Origin: Petaurus breviceps papuanus
Taxonomy: Eukaryota; Chordata; Mammalia; Diprotodontia; Petauridae
Assembly: GCA_028583685.1 (NCBI GenBank)
Contig: JAMXIF010001210.1
Location: forward strand, 5,191,950-5,255,949
Length of the DNA: 64,000 bases
Direction of reading: 5' to 3'
Below, one piece after another: positions 56,721 to 64,000 of the stretch. Under the pieces are notes generated by a model that searched no databases, was not told the DNA's origin, and saw nothing but the letters and a program-made list of their open reading frames with translations. The translations under genes were made by a program, and so were the position numbers. How positions within the stretch are numbered: position 1 is the first letter of the stretch; each line of letters starts with the position of its first letter.

Positions 56721-56744
56721 AGAGAACAGATAAGTATGATACAG

Positions 56745-56885
56745 ACTAACATATGTATGAGTATATGTGTGTGTATGATTCTAAATATCTATACATGCAT
56801 GTATATATATGTGTGTATAGACTACTATGTATGTATATATGTGTGTGTGTATATATATGTATATATATATTATACACACACATAC
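56745..56885. repeat. TATG/TGTG/TATA microsatellite
   Basis: Imperfect alternating pyrimidine-purine runs separate the L1 fragment from copy B of the unclassified repeat. Confidence 0.85.
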
Positions 56886-57160
56886 ACTTAAATGTAGCCT
56901 TTGGGAAGGTGAGGGAAAAAATAAAGTAAGGAGTGCACAGAAGAGAACAAAAGAGAACCTACATGGAAATAAAGAAATGACAGACAGCTTGGAATAAAAT
57001 GACTAGAATTCACTCTATAGGCTTTCTTGAAATGGAAATTTTTTGTTTTATATTGAATCCTTTCCTATGTTCTGCTGTGTAATGTTAGTTCTTTTCTTAT
57101 TTTTTATTTAAGTTCAGAATAAAAATAATTTGTATAAAAATAGAAAAAAACTTCTAAATT
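56886..57160 (+). repeat. unclassified interspersed repeat, copy B
   Basis: 'agagaacaaaagagaaccta', 'ggaaataaagaaatgacaga', 'ggctttcttgaaatggaaat', 'atattgaatcctttcctatg', ending 'aaaaataatttgtataaaaa'. It matches 53375-53697. Its position after an L1 ORF2 fragment favours an L1-linked 3' UTR. Confidence 0.75.
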
Positions 57161-57741
57161 CAGAAATTAAAGGGAAAACAATGATTTTGGATAAAGCATT
57201 GTTAGTAATGTGCAAAAAATGGAAAATTACAAAGTGGAAAATCAAAGTTATTCTTTTTTTTGACACCATCATAGCTAAAAATCTAAAGGAAAAGCAGCAA
57301 TGACAATTTAAATGAACACAAGTGGATTAATAATTTACTCTTTTAAAAATAAATGTCTCTTTCTGATATTGTACATGAAGAGCATGAAACTGATTGCTCA
57401 GATCTTACTCTTTTTTTTCTTAGTCTTTCATGGTGGCTTTCCAAAATAAAAGTTCTGATATTGGTTGAAATGCAAAAAAATAAAAAATACACAAAAGACA
57501 GTTAAAATGATTTATAATGTAATAGGAAATAAACAATAGAGGTATACATTTGTTAAAATTCATAGCAAACACATGATGTAATGGGGTAGTGCATTGACTG
57601 AAATATATAGCTGAGAAAACTTGACAATTCTGTATAGTATGGCATTCATTCCTTCTGTGTATTACTAAATTGCATCCAATTTTTCTAAACCTAAACTCCT
57701 ATATATGTTGTTTTTTCACATCATTCTATAGCTAATAGACA
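57161..57741. other. unique AT-rich sequence
   Basis: No gene or repeat recognised. Confidence 0.5.
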
Positions 57742-57926
57742 ATATTCCACAATCAATACAGTTTTAGGAAGTGCTACTAGGTGCCAGAATCTTAGTGCTG
57801 GGGACACAAAGAAAGGCAAAAGTGTATCCTTTCTCTGAAGGACCACACAGTCTCATGTGGAAGATAATCTACAAACAACTATTTGCAAATAGGTCATAGG
57901 ACAAATTTTAAAAGATCAACTGGAGG

Positions 57927-58086
57927 GGGTGGCCAGGTAGCACAGCAAGTAAGAGCACCGGCTCCACTGTTGAGAAGACCTGGAGATCGAATCCCAGGCT
58001 CAGACACTCAGCACCACACCCAGAAATAACTGGCCGTGTAACCTTGAGCAAGTTACTTTACCCCAATTGCTTAAAAAAAAAAAAAA
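57927..58086 (+). mobile_element. WSINE1-like SINE with perfect 17-base TSD
   Basis: 'ggtggccaggtagcacagca', 'gaccttg'-like 'taaccttgagcaagttactt' and 'taccccaattgctt' before an A-tail. AAAAGATCAACTGGAGG occurs at 57910-57926 and 58087-58103. The body is more diverged than in the other copies, although the TSD is intact. Confidence 0.93.
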
Positions 58087-59219
58087 AAAAGATCAACTGG
58101 AGGAAGGCACTAGAAGCACTAATAGCGATTGTAAAAGACTGCTTGTGGAAGGTGGGATTTTTGTTTGGACATGAAGGAAGCCAGGAGGCAGAGATGAGGT
58201 GGGAGAGCTTCCCAAGCATGGGATATAATCGATGAAATTTCTAGGAGTCACAAGATGAAATGTCTCATTCAAAGGAACATTATGTGATTGCAAAGTATGT
58301 GGTGGGAGTGAGGGTCAAGGGGCATATGTGTAAGAAGACTAGAAACAAGGGGGGATCAGGTTATGAAGAGATTTAAATGCCAAAGAGGGCATAGGGAACC
58401 AATGGAGCAGTGGGAAACATGGTCAGACCAGAATTTTAGGAAGAGTGCTTTGACAGCTCAGGGGGGAAATAGAAGAAACGTGGGCATGTTTGCAGGTGGT
58501 AGGGACATACTTGTGATGGAAAGAACAATCAGCAGGCTACTGAAATAGTCCAGGTGTCAGATGATAAGGACTTTACATCAGGATGGTGACTGTCAGAGGA
58601 GAGAAGTTAGTAAATATGGGAGATGTTATGAATGTAACATTGACAGACTTTGGCAATAGATTAGATATGGGGTATGTGTAACATAGAATGAAGATTTGAG
58701 GATGACAGCTAGGTTTGTAGCCTTGAGTACCTGGAAGGATGGTTGTACCATGAATAGTAATAGAGAAGGTTGGAAGAGTGGAGAGTTTTGGTGGAAAGAT
58801 AATTAGTTCAGGTTTGGACATATTAAGTTTAAGATGACTATAGGAAGTCCAGTTCAAGATGTCTGAAAAGCAATTGGAGATTCAAGAGTGGAGATCAGCA
58901 GAGAGGTTAGGGCAGGATAGGTAGTTTTAAGAATCATAAACAGATATGATAATTGAATCCATGCAAGCTAATGAGATCACCAAGGGAAATAGTAGAGGAA
59001 GAATATAAGAAGGTACAAGATAGAGCATTGGGGGACACCCATGATTTGTAGGTATCACCTCATTGAAGATTTCACAAAGGACACTGAGGGATGTTCAGCT
59101 AGGTATGAGTAGAACCAGGAATGAATGGTACTCCAAAGATCTAGAGAGAAAAGTGAGAAGGAAAAAAAAGTTTACTGAGAGTGTCAAAGGCTGTAAAGAA
59201 GTCAAGAAGGGTGAAAACT

Positions 59220-60522
59220 ATAGACCAACATTTTATACTGTACACCTAGATATGGTCAAAATGAGTACATGATTTAGACATAAAGGGTGACATCATAAGC
59301 AAATTAGGAGAACTAAAAATAGTTTACTTGTTAGATCTATGGAGAAGGGAGGAATTTATGACCAAAAATGAAATAGATAGTATTATGAAGTGTAAAATGG
59401 ATAATTTTGCTTATACTACCTTAGAAGTTTTTGCACAAACAAAACCAACACAACTAAGATGAGAAGGAAAGCAGAAAGATGGGAAACCATTTTTAAGGCA
59501 AGTATCTCAGATAAAGGTCTCATTTCTCAAATACATAGAGAACTGAGACAAATTCACAAGAACACAAGTCGTTCCCCAATTGGTAAATGGTCAAAGGATA
59601 TGAACAGGCAGTTTTCGGAAGAAATTAAAACTATCTATAGTCATATGAAAAAATGCTCTAAATCACTATTGATTAGAGAAATAGAAATTAAAACAACCCT
59701 GAGGTACTGCTTAACACTTATCTGGTTGGCTAATATGACAGAAAAGTAAAATTATAGATGTTGGAAAATGTATTTTTGGTGGAATTGTGAACTGATCCAA
59801 CCATTCTAGAGAGCAGTTTGGAACTATGCCCAAAGAGCAATCAAACTATGCATCCCTTTGATCCAGCAATGCCACCACTAGGTCTGTATCCCAAAGATAT
59901 CATAAAGAAGGAAAAGGGACCTTTGTGTACAAAAATACTTACAACAGCTTTTTTTGTGGTGGCAAATAATTGGAAATTGAGGAGATGCCCATCAATTGGG
60001 GAATGGTTGCACAAGTTTGGGTATATGAATTCAATGGAATACTATTGTGCTATATAAAATGATGAGCAGGTGGATTTCAGAAAAACTTAGAACAACTTAG
60101 ATGAACTGATGCTGAATGAAGTGAGTAGAACCGGAACATTGTGCACAGTAACAGTAACATTTTATGATGATCAACTATGATTGGCTTAGATCTCAGAAGT
60201 ACAGTGATCCAAGACAATTCCAAAAGGCTTATATTGGAAAATGCTATACACATACAGAGAAAGAACTGATGGAGTCTGAATATGGACTGAAGCACACTAT
60301 TTTTCTCTTTCTTTGTTTTTTTCTCCTTTTGTGGTGTTTTTTTTTCACATGACTAATTTGGAAATATGTTTTATGTGATTGCACATGTATAACCTATGTC
60401 AGATTGCTTGCCATCTTGGGGAGGAGGAAGGAAAAGAAGGGAAGGGAACTCAAAATCTTATAAAAATGAATGTGGAAAATTGTCTTCACATGTAAAAAGA
60501 AAAAATTAGACATTTACATTTA
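59220..60522 (+). mobile_element. L1 LINE, ORF2 C-terminus and 3' UTR, inside L2
   Basis: 'gagtacatgatttagacata' and 'gggtgacatcataagcaaat' are an L1 ORF2 C-terminal stretch. The frame 59459-59749 reads WSKDMNRQFSEEIKTIYSHM and CSKSLLIREIEIKTTLRYC, and 59818-60057 continues with MHPFDPAMPPLGLYPKD. The 3' UTR follows with 'gaaagaactgatggagtctg'. Flanks AGAAGGGTGAAAACT (59205-59219) and AAAAGGATGAAGACT (60524-60538) agree at 12 of 15 positions, a worn TSD. 5' truncated, not functional. Confidence 0.92.
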
Positions 60523-61195
60523 AAAAAGGATGAAGACTGGGAAAAAGGCATCAGATTCAGCAATTAAAGTAACACTTTTGGTTTTGGAAAAAGCAGTTTC
60601 AGTTGAATGATAAAGTTGGAAGCTAGACTGTTAGATTACTCAGAAGAGAGTGAAAGGAGAAGGGATGGAAGCATCTATTGTAGATAGCCTTCTACATAAG
60701 TTTAGCCACAAAAGAGAAGAGAAATATGAGACAAGAGTTATAGAGGATGGACAGATCATTGAGGGTTTTTTGAGAATGGAGGAAACATAGGCATGTTCAT
60801 AGGCAGTCAGGAAGCATCCAGAGACAGGGAGAGATTGATGATAAATGAAAGAGTGGGAATTGTAGAGGAGGCAATCTGCTGGAAAAGATGGGATGCATGG
60901 AATGAAATCACTTGTGCATGGTGTGGGGTTATCCTTGGCAAGAGGAAAGTCCACCTCATAATGTGAGACAGTGGCAAAGGAAGAGATAGTAGTAGAAGGC
61001 ATGAAAATGATATAAGAAAGAGAGGAAAGAAGAGAGAGCTCTTATCAAATAGTCTTAAATATTTTTTTCAGTAAAATGACATAAAGTTCTCAGCTGAGAA
61101 AACTGAGATAAGAGGAACTCTGGGAAGTCTGAGAGAGGTTGAAAAGATTTGAAAGAGCTGCTATGGTAAGTAGGATAGTGAGTTAATTTAGGAGG

Positions 61196-61319
61196 CATAC
61201 AAAGGATTTCTTTGACAATAATGAGGGCCTGTTTGAGTTTATGTAACATAATTTTTTGGTGGCTAATCCATAGTTTCCTGAAAATTCATACTGATTTTTC
61301 CAGCTTTATTCAATGTGTA
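61196..61319. other. unique sequence
   Basis: Short stretch between L2 and MIR. Confidence 0.4.
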
Positions 61320-61655
61320 GGTGGGTGGTGGCAGTGGATTTCAAGAGGACAAGACTTGGAGCTTAAAGATTTGGCTACTACTCCAAATTTATAAGATTAG
61401 AGATTTTAATAGGTCAGTTACTAAACTTCTCTGGGCCCTAGTTTACTCATTAATAGAATAGCAGTGACTATACCTGTCCTGTCTACCTTACAAAGAAGCT
61501 CTGTGAATCAAATGATATTATAAACATATGCATGTATGTATATATATGTATATATATATTTATATACTACATACTTGATATATTTATATACAATATGTAT
61601 AAAGGGGTTTATAACCATAAAGAACTATATAAACATTGATTATATTTTTGTATAG
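61320..61655 (+). mobile_element. MIR-type SINE with an internal microsatellite
   Basis: 'acaagacttggagcttaaag', 'cttctctgggccctagttta', 'gctctgtgaatcaaatgata' and, after a TATATATG run at 61525-61600, 'aaccataaagaactatataa'. The microsatellite appears to have grown inside the 3' half. Confidence 0.65.
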
Positions 61656-62399
61656 ATGTACTGAGACCAAATTTTCATGATAAAAATTAGCAATTATATT
61701 AAAATAATGGTACTACTTAAAACTTATATTTTGTTTTTTGAAAGGAAAATAAAGGGGAAATAGGAGATATCCATTTGGCATAGTCTATTTGTTTTATTTT
61801 GCTATTTGTGTACTCTTGAGATTTACCATAAATTCATGTACTTGATGGACATTATTACATTATTTGTGTAATGCTTTCTTCACCTTTTCCAGCTAAACTG
61901 CCTAAATTCCCTTGAGCTTTCTTCACAGGAACCTCTTCATCTCTATTGTTTTTCAGCAGTTGTCCTTGTCAAATCTTCAAATTATCTGATTTTCACATCA
62001 TGAATTCTTCAAAGATGTTACATATATCTCACAGATGGGATTAAACATTTTTATGGCTCATCGTTTTTCCAGTAAATATATTTGTTTCTTATGAAAATAT
62101 ATTTGTATAAACAGATTTAATAGTAAAATTCCTTGAACTACATGTAGGATGTGCTATGAGAGTTTCCTCTATCTTTTGCTTTAAATTATGAGCTTTTTGA
62201 GTTTAGGAAATGTGCTTTTTATATTAATTTTATCTACTGAAATGAGAACATAGTATATCTACTACTAATATGTATGAGGTCCAGTCAATAGAATTGAATT
62301 TTTGTATGTATGTTTGTTTTGGTCAAGACCTCTGACTTTTTCTTTGTAGGGAAATCTCTCTACTAATGGAAATAACTAATTTGTTCAGTATTTAGCTGA
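61656..62399. other. unique AT-rich sequence
   Basis: No gene recognised. A faint L2 3'-end resemblance near 62185-62280 is not strong enough to call. Confidence 0.45.
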
Positions 62400-62530
62400 T
62401 ACTTTTAGAGAGTAGTGTACTGAGGGTTTATGTAACTTTCCAGTAAGTCACAGCTAATCCATGGCAAGGCGAGAACTTGAACTCAGGTCTTTCTGATTTG
62501 AGGACCACACCTCTATCTGTTATCATCTGT
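62400..62530 (-). mobile_element. MIR-type SINE fragment, minus strand
   Basis: 'aagtcacagctaatccatgg' and 'gagaacttgaactcaggtct' fit the reversed B-box part of a MIR. Confidence 0.6.
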
Positions 62531-62543
62531 TGATGCTTCTCAG

Positions 62544-62590
62544 ATGTATGTATGTATGTATGTATGTATGTATCTATCTATCTATCTATT
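62544..62590. repeat. (GTAT)n(CTAT)n microsatellite
   Basis: About seven TGTA units followed by four or five TCTA units, nearly pure. Confidence 0.97.
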
Positions 62591-63114
62591 ATATATTAGA
62601 CATTAATCAATCATGATTTCTACTTCCTTATCCCTTACCTCCCAGCATTGTTACCACAGAGAACTTTATGAATTTTCTGATATACAAAGAAGTATAATAA
62701 CATCATAGAAGCTTGTAAATGTGTAACTATGGCTTCTAGGAACTTAGATTGCAAAACCAATGACAACATAGACATGCCCCACATGGGCCATATCTTTGTG
62801 ACTGTTAAGAAAATATATTGTTCTGGCAAGGAAAATCACAGCGCATATGGTTGTATATAATGGCATCTTAATGACTGAGTTGGATTGTTAAATTCAACAA
62901 AATGTTTACTTTAAATGAGCCTGCTTTGTCATAACAAGGGCAGGTTTCTGCCCAAAATGTTTGTTTTTGATTGTGTAGTCAGACCAAATGTTGTGTGCAC
63001 TGAATAAACGTTATAACATCTTCCTAGTCATGCCATGGCAGAACAATGCTGTTTGTGACAAGACGAATCCTTAATTTACCTCATATATATTTATCTTGTG
63101 TATCAGAGATGGAG
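62591..63114. other. unique sequence
   Basis: No transposon recognised. Balanced composition makes it another candidate for conserved non-coding DNA. Confidence 0.45.
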
Positions 63115-63245
63115 GGACATTAGAGACTAGCAATCTCATCAAACAAAAGAGGACAGTGAGTCTTGGAGGGAATGGGAGATGGCTAGCTAATGGCATAGCC
63201 AGCACTGAAATTCATGGCTCCTGACTTGTGGTATAGGACTCTTCC
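63115..63245 (-). mobile_element. degraded MIR-type SINE
   Basis: 'gaggacagtgagtcttggag' and 'gaaattcatggctcctgact' weakly fit the reversed MIR order. Confidence 0.45.
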
Positions 63246-63304
63246 CTTAGGTATCCCAGAAGGCTTTTGGGTATATGGAGAAATCAGTCCTTGATTTTAA
63301 CCTT

Positions 63305-63475
63305 TTTTTTGCTTTTTTTTTTTGTTGGATGGGGGAGGGGAGGGCAAGTGGGGTTAAGTGACTTGCCCAAGGTCACATGGCTAGTTTTTGTGTTAAGTGT
63401 CTGAGGCCAGATTTGAACTTAGGTCCTCCTGACTCCAGGGCTGGTGCTCTATTCACTGTGCCACCTAGCCACCCC
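63305..63475 (-). mobile_element. WSINE1-like SINE, minus strand, with 13-base TSD
   Basis: 'gggcaagtggggttaagtga', 'cttgcccaaggtcacatggc', 'gtctgaggccagatttgaac', 'ctgtgccacctagccacccc'. TGATTTTAACCTT (63292-63304) and TGATTCTAACCTT (63476-63488) form a TSD with one mismatch. Confidence 0.95.
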
Positions 63476-63488
63476 TGATTCTAACCTT

Positions 63489-64000
63489 CTTAATGATAAG
63501 ACTGATTCAGGTGAGTCCTTGAGGGTTCCTAAGATCAGCAAACATAACTGTAAATCATTTAAAAATGGAATTGCAGGTAGGGTGTCAACCTTGATTCTGT
63601 GATATTCCTTTATTTTAGGGATATGATTATGTGAAATAAAAACACAAAGTCTAAATAAATTCATTGATAAGACCCTCCCCACCCCATTTTGTGGGACTGA
63701 TGGCTATTTGCATTGGAAGGAATAGGAATGTCTAACAATTTCAGTGTGTTCCAAATATGGACAGTGGTGTTTGTTTGGAAGAGGAAAAAGAAACCAACAG
63801 TTGTGCCCACGTGTCATTGTCAGTGGTCATGACAAAGATGAAAAACAATGAATCCCAAATCTGTTTACCTGGAGTGTTTATTTCCCATATAGTCAGATAA
63901 CAAGGCAGCTATAATTTGTGGAACAATCTGATGGAGCTGTAAGAATTTAGTGGTCTGTTTGGAATTCTTGGATCCATTGGTAAGTCATATTATCCCATCA
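63489..64000. other. unique sequence to window end
   Basis: No gene or repeat recognised. A 77-codon minus-strand frame at 63449-63682 overlaps the SINE and is not supported. Confidence 0.5.

Larger units (their letters stand above)
57742..61195 (-). mobile_element. long L2 (CR1) LINE, minus strand, carrying a SINE and an L1
   Basis: The 3' end lies at 57742 ('taggtgccagaatcttagtg' reversed). Reading upstream, 58573-58857 encodes LKLNMSKPELIIFPPK, typical of the L2 RT just after its catalytic motif. Beyond the L1 insertion, 60640-61002 is a 120-codon frame with FATVSHYEV, then a SGCFLTAYEHAYVSSILKKP block that matches the start of the L2 RT. About 2 kb of L2 remain in the right order after removing the WSINE1 (57927-58086) and the L1 (59220-60522). 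It is broken but one of the longest L2 copies here. Confidence 0.88.

Overview
This 64 kb window looks like gene-poor, AT-rich mammalian DNA from a marsupial. The marsupial call rests on the repeats. There are at least six copies of a WSINE1-like tRNA-derived SINE (5' end ggcagctaggtggtgcagtg, tail aaccccaactgcc). There are also MAR1-like SINEs whose 3' tail matches an RTE LINE, a BovB-like RTE, abundant L2/L3 (CR1-superfamily) LINEs, marsupial-type L1, and a short L1 with ORF1 but no ORF2 (HAL1 type). WSINE1-like copies with perfect target-site duplications (TSDs) point to an Australasian lineage such as a dasyurid, but that is inference. I found no intact protein-coding gene and no tRNA, rRNA or CRISPR. 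The only host-gene sequence I recognise is a dead retrocopy of POLE3. All family names come from memory of consensus sequences, so boundaries are approximate unless a TSD is quoted.

Layout. 1-16 kb: GA/GAA microsatellite, scattered MIR-type SINEs, L2 pieces in both orientations, an AT palindromic array near 4.1 kb, L1 3' ends, and a 100-base assembly gap at 15689-15788. 16-32 kb: nested SINEs, three LTRs of one ERVL-like family, a further unclassified LTR-like segment, a second LTR type inside a MIR at 31.6 kb, L2 copies carrying other insertions, and an inverted WSINE1 pair at 29.9-30.3 kb. 32-35.7 kb: mostly unique sequence.

35.7-47.1 kb is the most informative part. A BovB-like RTE LINE is cut in two by the POLE3 retrocopy, which is itself cut by an ERVL-like LTR. 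Downstream lies a complete-ended HAL1-type element with an 11-base TSD, then an L1 3' end in the opposite orientation and a second L1 5' region. 47-57 kb: mainly unique DNA with a few SINEs, two copies of a hAT-like MITE, an L1 ORF2 fragment, and two copies of a repeat I cannot classify. 57.7-61.2 kb: one long L2 on the minus strand carrying a WSINE1 and a 1.3 kb L1. 61-64 kb: MIRs, a tetranucleotide microsatellite, and a WSINE1 with TSD.

Nothing here works as a gene system. The value of the window is as a stratigraphy of transposition: L2/L3 and MIR are oldest, RTE, MAR1 and hAT copies come next, then L1, HAL1 and the POLE3 retrocopy, with the ERVL-like LTRs and WSINE1 among the latest. Repeat-free stretches (for example 32.2-34.8 kb and 49.3-51.4 kb) could hold conserved regulatory elements, but I cannot show that without other genomes.
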